From positions 3,204,901-3,268,900 of the forward strand of contig JAQFVV010012507.1 of the NCBI GenBank assembly GCA_028023455.1: a stretch of DNA of 64,000 nucleotides, read 5' to 3'. Both the position numbers and the translations under genes were made by a program. The notes below the pieces were generated by a model. That model was not told where the DNA came from. It did no database searches and saw nothing but the letters and a program-made list of their open reading frames with translations. Below, one piece after another: positions 9,216 through 22,934 of this stretch. Each line of letters starts with the position of its first letter. Position 1 is the first letter of the stretch. The DNA comes from Epiperipatus broadwayi. Its lineage: Eukaryota > Onychophora > Udeonychophora > Euonychophora > Peripatidae.

Positions 9216-12200
9216 CTCAATACTAATCTTAGGGTATAACTTAATCTTATTTATTTCTGTTATATCATCAATCATTAAATAAATAAATAATCATGTGTAT
9301 ATTTTTTATCTTCATATAGTATCTTAATTTTGGAATAGATCAAAATCTTATAATTCAATAATCTGTGGCAATAAATAATATTGTACTCTTATATTATGCA
9401 TTATAATTACTCTATGACCATTATAATATAATGTAATAATGTCAATCAATTCTCATAAATGATAATCAGGAAAATATTATATTTATTTCTAAAATAATAT
9501 TAATAAATTCACATTGTGCAAATATTATGTTTCTTCAAATTATCTGCTGTCAAATGCTGTGGTGCAAAATAATGAACTCGACACACTTTTAAAACAAATT
9601 AAACAAATTTATTTACATTAACTTCAATTAAGAATTTATTTACAATATTTACAGTTCAAAATTATGAAAACAAAGAAAATAAAATAAGAAAATAATAATA
9701 CAAAATGTTTACACTGTTATTAGCTCATACTCCTATTAAATAATCTATACATTCTTTTAAAATGCTATACTAATAATATTAAAGTATGTTTTTAAAACTT
9801 AGACTTTAAATACATATCAGTAAGCTTTAATTATTACAAATAATTCTATGTAAATACTGTTTATGTAGCATATGCAAACAATTAACCTTCAATAATTAAA
9901 ATTGCTACATTAATAAAGTATTACTGTTATTCATTCCATAATGTAATAGTATGTATTCACTTTATTATTAGTACTACTTTAATATTATAATAGAAATTAA
10001 TGTATCTGTGTAATGTAATAACAAATAATTGATTATAACTTTATATTTCACTTAATGCAATTCATGCTACAGGTTTTATCAAATATGCATTACATATATG
10101 TGTTGTTGAAATAATAATATTATTCAAATCATTCATTAATTCCAAATTAATAAAGTATTATATTAGATAAATTTTATGATTCTTTTCTATGTAAAATTAT
10201 TACTTCATTTTATGTGTTATACTACTCCTTCTTAATAAATTTCTATCTATAAAAACATCCTCTAAACTTATTTAAAATTTCCGGAAAACAACTTTCAACT
10301 CTAAATAAAATACTAATTCCAAATTATTTATGCTTCATTATCTATACTTGGTAAACTTTCAACCTAAATATAAACTTCTCCATAAAACTTAACGTAATTT
10401 ATCCAATAAAACAACAGTAAAATATAGACTTTTAAATCTATTCCTAACTTGAAATAAAATAATTACTTGTATGAATAATAAATATAATTCTAATACTCCA
10501 ACATAATAATAATAAAAATAAATCAAAATTTATTTACGAAAGAATCATATAATTATTTCTAAGCTTCTTATGTAATGTTGTATCATATTTATATCATAAA
10601 TTCAAATTATGCATATTTAAATAAAACTGTTACTGCCAATATAATGTGTGTGTATTTTAAAAATAATCATACATTCATTCAAAATAATATAATATTTGGT
10701 TGATCTAAATAAAACATATTAAATACATCAAAATTATTATTATTATACAATTTTTACCATAGATAATGAATTAATGTCCAGTCCATCTTCCAATATTCTT
10801 CGGAATTACAGCTTCATAAAATAATTCACATTTATACACACGATCATACTTTAAAATATTCTGTGTTATATTAATTATAAAACAAACTCATGCAATTAAT
10901 CATTATATTATTTTTTAGTTATTATTTAAAGATATGTACCTATCTTATTTTAATAAATTAATAATATTTAATTTTTATATTAGATAAATAAAACAGAGTT
11001 CATATTACGTGACTCCAGCGATGTTTTCTTTTCCACCATAAAGTTTTTTAAATCCTAGGCACATATTCACTAGCACACCATTTCCTGTTTCCGGTCCATC
11101 ACGTGTTTTTTTAAAAGTTTATGAAAAACGAAAACGTTCTTTTTAAACAAAATAAAAGTTAATTTTTCCATAAGAAATAAAACAAATTAAAATAGTTTAT
11201 AGGATCCTGTTTTAATTCTTTCTAGAATATTATTCAAAGTTATTATTTTAAATTAGTCTATAGTTTATGAAAAATTATCATTTAATTATTTTAAATTGAC
11301 TGGGACGTCCACATATTTCTTGCGCATTTTTTTAACAAAACATCCAGGTAAGAATAAGTTTCTTTATTTATAAACGACCAGCGTTTAAATTATTTCAATA
11401 TAATAATTTTATTATATTAAAATTTTTAGCTAATTATATTTCAATTGACTTGCCTTTTAAAATTATCAACATTCAGTCTTTTAAACATAAAACTTAACAA
11501 GGCAAGTATTTATAAAAACTACTTTTATTTCTAATATCTTTCCTTAAGATATATTTTTAAATTTATAGCTTACAAAAATACTTTCTTTATAAAGAAGTAT
11601 TTTATTCTTTAAAGTATTTAATTTTCTAATAGTCAATAGCAATTAGCTTTTAAAATTATATACTATCCAAAATATTACTTTTCTCCATCTCGTAATTATC
11701 CGAACTAATCCAGCGTTTGTCATATTTCTAAGGTAAAGTTTCCGATATATTTTCACTATATATGATGTTCCCATGACTATTTGCTTGTAAATTGAGCTTA
11801 ATATAGAGACGACTGATAGGGAAAATTAAATTAACACTGCAGGTCTATCATTTAAAACTTTTATAAATTATTTACAATGACACTCTTATAATTTTAAAAA
11901 AATGATTTTAGAGCGTCTATAAATTTACTTAGCTATTTTTTTAATAGCACAATTAACTTGAAAATTCAATCACAGAGTCCTCTCCTAACAATTGAACTAA
12001 GCTTTTATACCGGAAGAAACTTCCCATTTGATTGGTAGATTAAACAATCAACTTTGCTGGCTTATTTACATATTTACCAACAACACAAAATTAAAAATAA
12101 ATAATGACTTATTTAATATTTAATATTTATTACATTATCAAATTTTAAAATAATCCTTATCGTTTATTTAAATCCACTAAATATTTTTTAAAATATTCTT

Positions 12201-12965
12201 ATTTACTTGATTTTAATTTTAACTTTTATAAGATTATTTAAAATAAACTAAGTATTTTTTATACGTTATATTTTTAAAAGCAATACTTTTAAAAATCAGA
12301 TTTAATATTCTACATTAATTTATCTTTATTTTTATCTCGTGATAACTCACGTATTATTTATAAATTTTACAACATAATTTTTAAAATAGTTTTGCAACTT
12401 CACTAAATAACTTCCATGCATGTGTGTGTATATTTACTTAACATCTGTTTTTTTTTTATAACACAAGAAACGCTTATCATCGTCTAAAAATAAACTAACA
12501 ATTGCATTTTTTAAAATAAATATTTTTAAATAAATAAGATATTATAATAGATTTTAAAATAATTATCCAATATTATTAAAATCAAATATTAGTCTTCTAT
12601 TTAAGTACTTACAATAATTAAAATATTTATATTCTTTTATAATATTATTTTATCAACAATAAACATATGCATTTAATTTTAACTTGTCTTTTAAATACTT
12701 TAGCTTTAAATATTTATTTATTACATCTATTAATGCAGTATTGATTATGGCCATTTTTCCAACTATATATCATAATCATCATCATTTAAAATGTCTCTCT
12801 CAATATCAGCACAATTTCACATATCAAATACTCATAGATTGCTTTAATTAAACCTTTTGAAATATTACCATAAGCAAAATTAACATCACATATTCAAATA
12901 TATCTTAAATTTAAAATTTTTAATAGATTAGCACAAAAATTAGATGGTGACCCATACAAAAGGGC
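9216..12965. other. Long non-coding AT-rich region
   Basis: No reading frame or repeat family recognised across about 3.7 kb. Parts near 11.0-11.1 kb and 12.0 kb are somewhat less AT-biased and include a CACGTG hexamer and a CCAAT-box-like ATTGG, but with no TATA box, exon or splice pattern nearby I do not call a promoter. Confidence 0.5.

Positions 12966-12968
<3 letters not shown>

Positions 12969-13006
<38 letters not shown>
12969..13006. repeat. (AT)n microsatellite
   Basis: Uninterrupted AT dinucleotides, about 19 units. Confidence 0.95.
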
Positions 13007-13009
<3 letters not shown>

Positions 13010-13316
13010 ATAGATTTGAGATATATATTGTTGTGTGTCACTTTTACATTATTTAATTCCATTATAATATTAAATCTTATGTTTGAGTTATTTTTATGAT
13101 TTAATTCAGTAGAAGTGTGGTTGTCTCTGCAGCTTAAGGTTTATGAATTGCAGTTGGATATCTTTAGTTTTTGAAATTATTAGAAACTTCTGTACAATAT
13201 ACCATTAGACTATATTTTTTGTTGATTAAAAAGGCATAAAATAAATTAAATTTCGTTCTTTTTTGTGTGTTTCTAATTCATTATATCATAATTAAATTTG
13301 TGTATACAAAATGTCT

Positions 13317-13436
<120 letters not shown>

Positions 13437-13724
13437 AGAAACTAGTATAATGTAAATTGTAATTGATAATCTTGAGGGTAGCTGACAAAATAATTTTCTG
13501 CTCAGATCTAGATCCGAAATAAACATGATTCCAAATTTTATTATACAATTTCTGATTACATTATATATATATATATAATTAGTTAATGAATCTTCTTATA
13601 ATACATTTATTTTGAACCTTAATAAGTCTAAATGTTTTTAATGTAAGTTTTTTTAAAAAAATGTATGTCTATTGTAGGTAGACAGTCTATAGGGAACATA
13701 ATTATTCATCCAAATACTGATTAA

Positions 13725-13728
<4 letters not shown>

Positions 13729-13771
<43 letters not shown>
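13729..13771. repeat. (AT)n microsatellite
   Basis: About 21 uninterrupted AT units. Confidence 0.95.
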
Positions 13772-13774
<3 letters not shown>

Positions 13775-14733
13775 AGCTATAGGATAATATAGATATTTTT
13801 TAAACCTTCATAATCTAACGTTTCACTATTTAAGTTAGTATTCTATGTTTCTAGATTGTCCCTAATGAAAAATTAATTAATGACTATTTTATTTATCTTT
13901 ACTTACATACAATTGACTAATATATTGCTATTACCAAGAGAGGTTTTAATATTTTGAAATATTTCGCTTATTTTATTTTAATTTTCAAATGGTCAGTCAT
14001 CCTTCTAAAGTAAGTATTAAAGAGTAGACCAAACAACAATTCAAGCAAGATAGAATTTATCAACGTAATTTTTTTGGCTTTAAAAATTTAAGCTAATTTG
14101 CTTTATTGTAAAAGCCAAGGTTCCAGAGATATTTTCTTTGTGAAGAATTTTGACAAGTTAAACCAGCAAATATTTGTTATAAGACTTTATTGCAATTTTA
14201 TTTGATTAGAAGAAAGAAAACATTAGTTAATTATTTGTGGAATATGGTTAAATAACATCTATTTATTTTCTAAAGTTATATATATATATATATATACACA
14301 CACATTGATTAAAAAATAAAATGTTGAATAATATTTTACTTAAATAAATTAAAGTTGGTTGATTATGTTAAATAATCCAATCATCAAGTTTTTTCATCGT
14401 ATTTATAAACTAAATTAAAAAACTTAATTGAATATAATAAAATTTTAATTTATTGAATCTCACAATAAAAAAGACAAATAATAGTGGTGTGTCGTGTGAA
14501 AGTCTGTGCTCTTATACCCTATATATTACATATATAAACACAGGTATATAATAAGCTTGTGTGCTTCAGTTAATAATCCATATTATTAAATAAAATTAAA
14601 AATATTGCAGTTACAATAAAATTTTTAGGATCAAGAGGAGAATAACCCAGTTAAATTCTTGCAATAAAAAGATATTATTACTTAATCATGTTGAAATTTA
14701 AAATAGGATAAAATCTTTAATATCTTTTATTTG

Positions 14734-14735
<2 letters not shown>

Positions 14736-14802
<67 letters not shown>
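14736..14802. repeat. (TA)n microsatellite
   Basis: About 33 uninterrupted units. A shorter TA tract followed by a few CA units lies at 14278-14304. Confidence 0.95.
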
Positions 14803-14803
<1 letters not shown>

Positions 14804-15124
14804 TGTTATATGAATAAGAGAGTTAGTCTTTAGAAAAGCAATAATGAACAAAATTAATAATATATGCAAATGTGGCTTTGGAAAAGATTGATCCAAGTTG
14901 AATAAAAAAGGGATAGCAATAAGATATTCAGTAAAACATTGATTAAAGAGAATTGTTGAATATAAATATAATGAAAGTTATGTGTCGATCAATTTTCATT
15001 ATTTAGCTAATTGTTAATTGTTATTTTAAACTTTATTTATTCTACAAATATCTATTACTGGTAACAACAATAAAATTGAAAAAAATAAAAATCTCTGAGA
15101 TACATTTTAAGACAGGACGTTTTT

Positions 15125-15348
15125 ATACAAGATGTTTTAAAAATGTAATACAGAGAGCATACCAATAGCTCAAAATGAGCTTTTAATTGATAAGTGTGGT
15201 AAGAGAAAATATTCAAAATCTCCATCTGAAACACTCTTGTCCTGTTCCCGATAAAGATTTTTAATATTTTCTTTTACTGCACCTATCAATTAAAAGCTTG
15301 TTTTGAGCTATTGATATGCTCTCTGTATTACATTTTTGTAAATACAAG
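15125..15348. mobile_element. MITE-like hairpin element with candidate 7-bp duplication
   Basis: Imperfect terminal inverted repeats of roughly 75 bases (about 15136-15210 and 15268-15342). Shared core reading inward: AATGTAATACAGAGAGCATA, then ATAGCTCAAAA, then AGCTTTTAATTGATA. A roughly 55-base loop separates them. The direct repeat ATACAAG occurs at 15125-15131 and 15342-15348, immediately outside the inverted repeats, as expected of a DNA-transposon target duplication. There is no coding capacity, so it would need a transposase from elsewhere. Confidence 0.7.
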
Positions 15349-16950
15349 CTTATAAAAGCAATACCATGTTAGAAAAGTCATCCATCTATATCACTGATAA
15401 AAATATCATCATCGAACTAAATTAATACCATAGTCCAATAAAAAATATAAATCAACAATCAATCTGGTGACTGAATTAGAAGTGAGTCTTACGTAGACCA
15501 GGCTAACTATTTAGCTCTTGCCGGATTGTGGCAGATTATTGAAACCATTAACTTGAATGCACCAACTAAGTGCTAATTAATCAGAAATACATAACCAGAA
15601 AATCTAAACAAAAATGCTGGAACATTAAAGCATGCTGATCACTATCAATGCTCTGGCTACTGAGTACCATTAATGTACTGGCCAATTATGAACTTAATTT
15701 ATAATAGAACTAAACTAAAATAAAATATAATGCATGGTCTTTAAAAAATATACTCTTAGTGCCAACTGGGATATATCAGTCATCATCATAATCATCATCA
15801 TCATTGGATACCCATAAGCACTAATATACATTCCCATTTATATAATCCAACCATTATGCATGAATCTAGCTCAGATAACATAAACTCTATTACTGTTATG
15901 GTGACCAAGAAATAATGATTTAATACAATTTTAACACTTGAATTCAAGTTTATTAATAACAATAAAAAAATACATAAAATTAAAGTCTTTAGAATATGAT
16001 ACATATAAATTAAACTGTCTGGTTTTGATTAATATACAATAAAAAAAATAGTATCACATACATGCTTTACAAAATTACTAGTCACAATTTAAGTTATTAT
16101 TATGGTTTACATATAAGTTCCACTAGGTTTACCTATATATAATTTTCTTAGATGGGTGGTACATTAGATTACAATGATTACATTTGAATTGTCAAAACAT
16201 GATTACAATTTACTTATAAATGTTTACTTGACACACATTAGTATTTGCAATACAATTGACATATATACTCACATACATATGAGTGAATGTAATTTCTGAA
16301 CATATTTAAATTGTGTTACAATTATACATGATGAAACTTTTTAACTTATATTTTTAATAATACAAAAGCCTATGATATGTTTACGTAAACTGCATATATA
16401 TTCACATATCAGTGGGATATATTAATTTATTTACAAAACAAATTTGAATTTGTCAAAATAATACAATTATTAAACTTCTATACCATGTAATTAACATATA
16501 TGTGTTTGTTTGCATAAGAATGTACATGCACATTAGTGTTTATATCTTATATTTTAATTGGTCATAATAGTAAAAGTTATTAAAGTATACATGTATTATT
16601 TTCAGACATGCATATATGAATACAAAATTTCAACTAAATCAACTGGGTGAAAATTGCATTACAAGATTTCTCAGTCAAACAAAATACAGAGTAAGTTAAA
16701 TCTAATCAAGAAATATGGTAACCATTTGTCAATTAATTCTAAATAGTAAATCAAGTTAGACATATCTAAAGGAAAAATTCTAAGCCTGTTGAAAATCAAA
16801 ACATGTTCTATGTCTTACTTGAAAAATAAAATAAAAATATCAAAGTGCAGGTCATCAATATCACTCATTGATATACTTACACTTTATCTTGAGAATTCGA
16901 TACATTTCTGCAAACACATATACACATAAAGAGAATTAAAATTACCCCAA

Positions 16951-17101
16951 ATTCACAACTCAACCAAAAATAAACTCTAAAGCACAACCAATGGTGTCAC
17001 TGCTATAAGCAGACTTGAGAAGTAAATCTGCTTGTAGCAGTGAACCCATTGGTTGGGTTTTAGATGGGGGGTTTTTGGATAATCTATTTGAGTTGAGAAT
17101 T
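16951..17101. mobile_element. Short hairpin (MITE-like) element
   Basis: About 150 bases with imperfect inverted arms: AACCAATGG ... CACTGCTATAAGCAGA at 16985-17013 pairs with TCTGCTTGTAGCAGTG ... CCATTGGTT at 17027-17055, and outer parts share AAATTC(A/T)CAACTCAA. The loop is about a dozen bases. No clear target duplication. Confidence 0.6.
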
Positions 17102-17830
17102 TAAAATAACTTGAATGTTTTATTTACTAATTTAGCTTTATGCTTTTAATATATACAAACATAAATCAAGTTAAAAAAATAACATCAAATTAATATTGAT
17201 CATAGTGATGTATATATTTATATATGCATAGCTATGAGTTAGTGTATGTAATAAATAATATTTTATATGATGGTCTTTTCATAAATTATTTATCTATAAT
17301 TATTTATATAATATAACATACGAAACACTACTACTTATAATCTAAAACAAGAATTAATTAATGTGATATTGTAATATTTTTTAATCCTAAATCTATTTTT
17401 TTGCAATTAATTTTAAAAAAAACATTATATTACCATCTATTGTTTGCTTATTACTCAAAATTACAATAAATGACTCTGAAGTAGAATAAATAGAATGAAT
17501 TGTTGCAATTAAGTAATGAAAAGATTGAAATAAAATGAGACATAAGAAATCAAGATAACAGTGATATTAATTCTTGCACTATCTCAAGATTAGAATTTAT
17601 TTTTTGCACCCTTGTTTTTCTTTTCACTAGATCAGTGAACTTAAAATTAAAACTATAATGTTGGTATAATATTACTTTTTTTATTATGAATGTAAACACA
17701 AGATTTTAATACAGATGTATATATATAATTTGATGTCTGCATTTCTTCAAAGCAATATACGTAATTATATAATTGTATATTTATAAATAACAATAATCAG
17801 ATTAATTTTAAAAATTTTATCCACTTAGGG

Positions 17831-17872
17831 GCACTTTTGATTATCATAGAAGTCTTTGTCACCTTAGACTTT
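17831..17872 (-). ncRNA. Hammerhead-like motif, PLE-3 left arm (decayed)
   Basis: The minus strand reads GGTGACAAAGACTT ... ATAATCAAAAGTG, the diverged counterpart of 20019-20053; its stem is partly lost. Confidence 0.3.
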
Positions 17873-17963
17873 GAAAGGCTAACTTTTTCACAATTCTGTG
17901 ATTTTAATATTTGCTGCCTGTTAATTAAGTCATGTTTGTATTTGTGTATTAGCATAGCTTCTT

Positions 17964-18173
17964 TTATTTTTCTTTTGTTATTTTTTTTTCAATTTGCAAT
18001 ATTTTAACATTATTGTAATTGAAGTTAATACCATAAATATGTAAATTATTATTGTTGTAAAATATGGATGCTGAAACATTATCTACTTTGGAATTTTGAT
18101 TCAATTTGTGAACTTTTTTTAACAACAGCAAGTGATCTTTAGTTTTTTTTTTCCAACGTACATTTTGATTCAA
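17964..18173 (-). pseudogene. PLE-3 left-arm C-terminal coding remnant
   Basis: Minus-strand frame containing KVDNVSASIFYNNNNLHIYG and FNYNNVKILQIEKK. It corresponds to the C-terminal half of a PLE GIY-YIG region, where a hydrophobic NxxNxKILxxE-type segment follows the nuclease core. The core itself is degenerate. The right-arm counterpart is at 19726-19914 (plus). Confidence 0.6.
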
Positions 18174-18657
18174 CTATTTATCCACTGCCACACACCTACA
18201 TATCCATTTATAAATGATACAATTTTTATTTATAAATGAGGTCTTATCTTTAGATTTATTTATTAATTTGTTTAATGTAGGAGGTGTGCAAAATGCAATA
18301 TCACAGATAACTTTATAAATCTTCCTTATAAAATTTACTTAATCATTTGAAATATATGGTATTGATACCCATAGTTTTTTGTTAGCAGGAAGATCAATAT
18401 TATTATTAAATTTTTTATTCTTATATCTCATATTAAAATCCCTAATAACATTATAGATATGATTATAATAATTCATTCAAATATATTTGAATAATTTTTG
18501 CCTTTATTTGATGAATATTTCCAAAGACTGTTATTTCTAAATAAAAAAGACTTCAAACATGCCTTTTTATGTGACAGTGACATTCTTGATTTATATGGAA
18601 TATAATCCCTTTTTACTATTGATTTAATGGTCATAGAGTTATCCAGCATACATTGAT

Positions 18658-18862
18658 CTATGCTGGATTACTGTATGCCCATTAAACCAATAGTAAAAAG
18701 AGGTTATATTATTTATATATCAAGAGTGTCAATGTCACATAAAATGGCAGATTTGACATCATTTTTATTTAGAAATAACAGTCTTTGCAAACATTTATCA
18801 GATAATGGCAAAAATATTAAAATATATTTGAATGAATTGTTAAATGATTATAAATATAACCA
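18658..18862 (+). pseudogene. PLE-3 right-arm coding remnant, inner part
   Basis: Plus-strand frame MPIKPIVKRGYIIYIS ... NNSLCKHLSDNGKN ... LNELLNDYKYN, cut off by the RTE insertion at 18863. The mirror image of this sequence, without interruption, is in the left arm at about 18463-18655. The segment falls between RT and endonuclease in PLE polyproteins; it is broken and not functional. Confidence 0.55.
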
Positions 18863-19496
18863 GACTAAAGTAATGTTGAATGGATTTTCTCAAAATATGA
18901 AAATAAAGATTGATTAAGATAAGTTAGAAGAAGTTAACAGCTAGAAATATCTTGGTCATATACAGATGAAAACATAATGGATTTAATTAACCATATAATT
19001 AAACTTGGTTGGAGTGCTTTTGGTAGGAATAACTTGATACTAAAAGGAAATATGCCTATGTGTTTGAAAAAAAAATTTTAAAAAATGTGTTTTACCAGTT
19101 TTTACTTATGGATCTGAGACTTGGACACTTAATAGAAGAAAAATACAGAGATTTCAAACCACTCAAAGAAGTATCAAGAGATGCATGTTAGGAGTAACAA
19201 GAAGAGATTGCACAAGTTACTGACCTCATTGAAAAAATTAATAGACTAAAATGGAGTTGGGCTCAACATATTGTTAGAAGAGATGATAATATATGGACAA
19301 TTAAAATCTTAAACTGGATTCTAAGAGATTGTAAAAGACCCAGAAAGAGACCACATGTGAGATGGATTGATGAAATAAGAGAGTGTACAAGGGTGATGTG
19401 GAGAAGAGAAGCTAAAGTTTGGAGAAGATGGTTTGAAATTGGAGATACCTTCATCCTGCAGTGGACTGATAATGGTTGTTGATGATAGTGATGATG
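18863..19496 (+). mobile_element. RTE-2: 5'-truncated RTE fragment inside PLE-3
   Basis: Plus-strand fragment matching the last third of the RTE-1 protein: TKVMLNGFSQNMKIKID, then LGWSAFGRNNLILKGNMPMC, then RRPHVRWIDEIREC-like sequence, ending in GATGATAGTGATGATG at 19481-19496, the decayed (GAT)n tail. It has several stops and frameshifts. It interrupts the right arm of PLE-3, so it inserted after that palindrome formed. Confidence 0.85.
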
Positions 19497-19914
19497 GTAT
19501 TAGGGATTTTAATATGATATATAAGAATAAAAATTTTAATAATAATATTGATCTTCCTGCTAACAAAATACTATGGATATCAATACCATATATTTCCAAT
19601 GATCAAGTAAATTTTATAAAGAAGATTTATAAATGTATATATGATATTGCACTTTACACACCTCCTACATTAAACAAATTAATAAATAATTCTTAAAATA
19701 AAACCTTATTTTAAATAAAGATTGTATGGTTAACAAATGGATATGTGTCACTGTTGTAAAAAGAGTTCAGAAATCACATCAAAATTGCAAAGTAGATAAT
19801 AATGTTTCAGCATTCATTTTTCACGACCGTAATTATTCATGTATTTATGGTTTTAACTTCAATTACAATAACATTAAAATATTACAAATTAAAAAAAATA
19901 ACAAAAAAAACTAA
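19497..19914 (+). pseudogene. PLE-3 right-arm coding remnant, outer part
   Basis: Resumes the PLE-3 frame after the RTE insertion: IRDFNMIYKNKNFNNNIDLPANK, ISNDQVNFIKKIYK, YTPPTLNKLINNS, a stop, then a GIY-YIG remnant (NKWICV) and FNYNNIKILQI. Several stops break the frame. Confidence 0.6.
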
Positions 19915-20018
19915 AAGAAGCTATGCTAATGTACAAATATGCACATCTCTTAGTTAGCAGGCAGGCAGCAAATGTTAAAATCACAGAAGTGTGAAAATGT
20001 TAGCCTTTCAAAGTGTTG

Positions 20019-20053
20019 GTTGACAAAGGCTACTCTATGATAGTCGAAAGCAC
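20019..20053 (+). ncRNA. Hammerhead-like motif, PLE-3 right arm
   Basis: TTGACAA, one base, stem GGCTA/TAGTC around CTCTATGA, then GAAAGC. Same layout and same position relative to the coding part as in the other PLEs here. Confidence 0.4.
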
Positions 20054-20870
20054 TACAAAGTGGATAAAATTTTCAAAATATATCTGATTACTCTATTTAT
20101 ATATACTAAACTATATAATTATGTGTATATATCCTTAATAATGAGATTGTAGGTTAAAATGTAATAAATTAATTTGCAGAAATGGCAAACACACATTAAA
20201 TATTATCAACTACAAAAATAACATGTTGTTGGCACTAAAGTAGCTTGATTAATAAACCTTTTATTTTGATTTCAAAAACTTTTTTAGGAGGAATGTTGAA
20301 TTTCATATAAAATTAAAGAAATAAAATTTGATTATTTTGCTGATTGAAATAAATATCAATTTTATGAATGAGGAAACAATTTTATCTTTGTAAAATAACG
20401 ATTAAACTTTGTCTAATAAAGGGTTATAGCTTTAAATTTATGATTGCCATCATAACAAGTCTACAACATGTAACAAATAACACATTCCTAAATCAATAAC
20501 AAATTACATGTACCAAAGAAAAGCACTCTAGAAAAAAAAAATCACATTTTTAAAAAAAAACTTCAAGATTAATGATCAAGTAATTACTTTAAATTTTAAA
20601 TCTACTTCAAAATTTTCATCTTTTTTAAACACTTTTATGAATATCAAATAACACTTGCCGACTTCAGAAAAAGAATATATTTAGAAAATAATAATAATGG
20701 TAATTGAATTAGACAGATATAAAATATTCTTTAATTTTGTAGATGCATTTTTTGCTTTTCTTTCTTACTAATATATATATATGATCACACTCTATGTTTA
20801 AATCTGTTTATTGATAGATGCCTTCAGGGTTTTTATGTAGACATAAAATCTAATGTTTGAAATATAATGA

Positions 20871-21140
20871 AACTGACAGAATTGCACAACCCCCATAAAA
20901 ATCACCTAAGATCAGTCCACATGTGCATTTCACATTCTATTATCATAGACTAATATTTTTTTTCTTTTATAGCACACTAGCATCTGGAAGAAACAAGAAA
21001 CTCTTCATCATTTTACTTCAGTTATTGATTGCTAATAATGATTATTATTATTAGTCTATGATGACAGAATGGTGAATGCACATGTAGATTGCCCTTGGAT
21101 GACTTTCATGTGAGTTGCAAAATTCTTTAAGTTACAGTAC
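20871..21140. repeat. Inverted pair of a roughly 90-bp repeat
   Basis: Left arm 20871-20960 and right arm 21045-21140 are imperfect reverse complements. Shared blocks are CATAGACTAATA, ACATGTGCATT and the GCA(A/C)AA end. The loop between them is about 85 bases and carries an ATTATTATT run. It may be a short DNA transposon with long terminal inverted repeats; no target duplication was confirmed. Confidence 0.6.
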
Positions 21141-22934
21141 ATTTTTTCCATAATATAGTGCCCAATGTGAGGCCATATTGTGAAATATATAAGCATAGTT
21201 AAATGTATACTGTATGATTAATTATGAAGTTATGTTAAATTAATTTAAAACAAAATATTTTCTAAAAGTTATAAATGTTAATTAATTCTAAATTTAGTCT
21301 AAATGTATATTAAAATCAAAAGATATTTTGGTTGTTCAAAATTAAAAGTGGAAATGACATTTGTAAAAAAATAATTAAAATATTTGGAAATAGATTGACT
21401 AAGTAACTTCTTAAAGAGATAGATACCTGATACAATATAATTAAAAACAGCATGTTATTACCTGCCAAAATAAGGTATTGTGCAAATAAGTCATTGACTA
21501 CAATGAATTTTTTGAAATTATTTATAGCCAATGTATCAAAGGAACCAAAAGTTGAGCAATGGATTCAAATTCTACATATAAGTTAACTTAAGTAAATATA
21601 AATAGTAGTACAATTTATTCAAAGAATTCAGCCTCCATTTGCTGAAATGTCTTCTTCCATTATTCTGCTGTTATTCTGTAATTTTATTCACCTAATAAGT
21701 GATTTTATTATTCTAGCATTATTCTGTTGTGTGCTTTAGATATTGTGCTATTCTCAGCCAGAACTTTGTAAATATATTTATTCATGTAATTTGGGCCAAC
21801 CATCTGCAGGAGTAAAGAAACCTTAATTATCATGCTACAATTTAGTCAACAATAATTGTATAAAATTATTTTATAAAAGGTAAATAGCTTGTAATCACAA
21901 TCTCTTGCATGCTATTACACATTTATATGTTAATTAAACCAGTTATTTCAATTTCAAATAAAATATCAACAACATATTAAATCATAAAGTTAATAAATTA
22001 TGAAAGGAGTTCAGTTGTGCTACATAGATAAGTTTGATTTAAGTTGTTTCTAATATGTTGCTGTTTGAGTGAAATGCACTTTTGTTTTTGATGTAATATT
22101 ATTTATAAAAAAGATAGCTGTCAATCTATCTATTCAATCTATGCTACTTATATATGATAGACTCATTCATGTGTAACTTATTAGTGACAAATTATTGTAA
22201 AACCATTTTCAAATGTTGGTCTTTTACCTTCATTAATTGTCTCAGGCAGCTGATGTGCAGAAGATAAAAAGTTCCTATAGTATATTATCTGCTATATGAC
22301 TGTCAGTCAATCATATGTAGTACCAAATATTTTAGGTAGTACATGGTAGAAGTTTAATTCATATGTATGCATATAATTTATACATTTTATTGGTTCTATA
22401 ATAGTATAGACAATTATTTCCTGTATTTTACAATTATTTTATTATTTTAATTGTTTGCTAACATTATAGCCTGAAGTTTATCACAGCCACCAATTGGTTA
22501 AATCATTCTTAGTATATAATATTATAATATATTCATTTGGCAAGTCATTTAGTCTTAAAACAGGAGTAATGAGATGTGCGAGTGGTTAGAAGTCTATGCA
22601 GTGGAATGGCATTTATTCAAAAACAAGTAATAATAATAATATTTTAAATTAGTCATATCAAATGTTAAGTGTAAATAAGTATTTAAGCTTTATAATACTG
22701 TGTACACTATTACTACATAATAATAATAGGATTTTATTTATAAAGTTTATTTACCACAAAGGAGTTTCAAAATTTATAAAGCAATTAACTAAAGTACTGC
22801 CAATGTGTATTATTTTGTATATATGTAAATAAATTGTGTTTGTCTCATTATTTTGGCAGTTTGTCATCATTATTGTCAATTAATAACTTAAGTAAAATAG
22901 CTAAGAATATTTTGTTTCTCCCTGACCTTAGCAG

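Larger units (their letters stand above)
13440..17750. other. Non-coding AT-rich region with microsatellites and two hairpin elements
   Basis: Apart from the TA tracts, the hairpin elements at 15125-15348 and 16951-17101 and a short (ATC)n run near 15783-15805, I see no genes. The 67-codon frame on the minus strand at 15801-16004 resembles no known protein. Confidence 0.5.
17755..20135. mobile_element. PLE-3: palindromic Penelope-like element interrupted by an RTE
   Basis: Left arm about 17755-18657 (minus), right arm about 18658-18862 plus 19497-20135 (plus), meeting with almost no spacer at ATCCAGCATA/TATGCTGGAT near 18650-18665. Translated arms match each other and a PLE tail: the segment between RT and endonuclease (IKPIVKRGYIIYI, then FNNNIDLPANK, YTPPTLNKLIN), remnants of GIY-YIG, and FNYNN(V/I)KILQI. 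Between 18863 and 19496 the right arm is split by an RTE fragment; the left-arm sequence resumes at TATTAGGGATTTTAATATGA. The arms are more diverged than in PLE-4. Confidence 0.8.
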
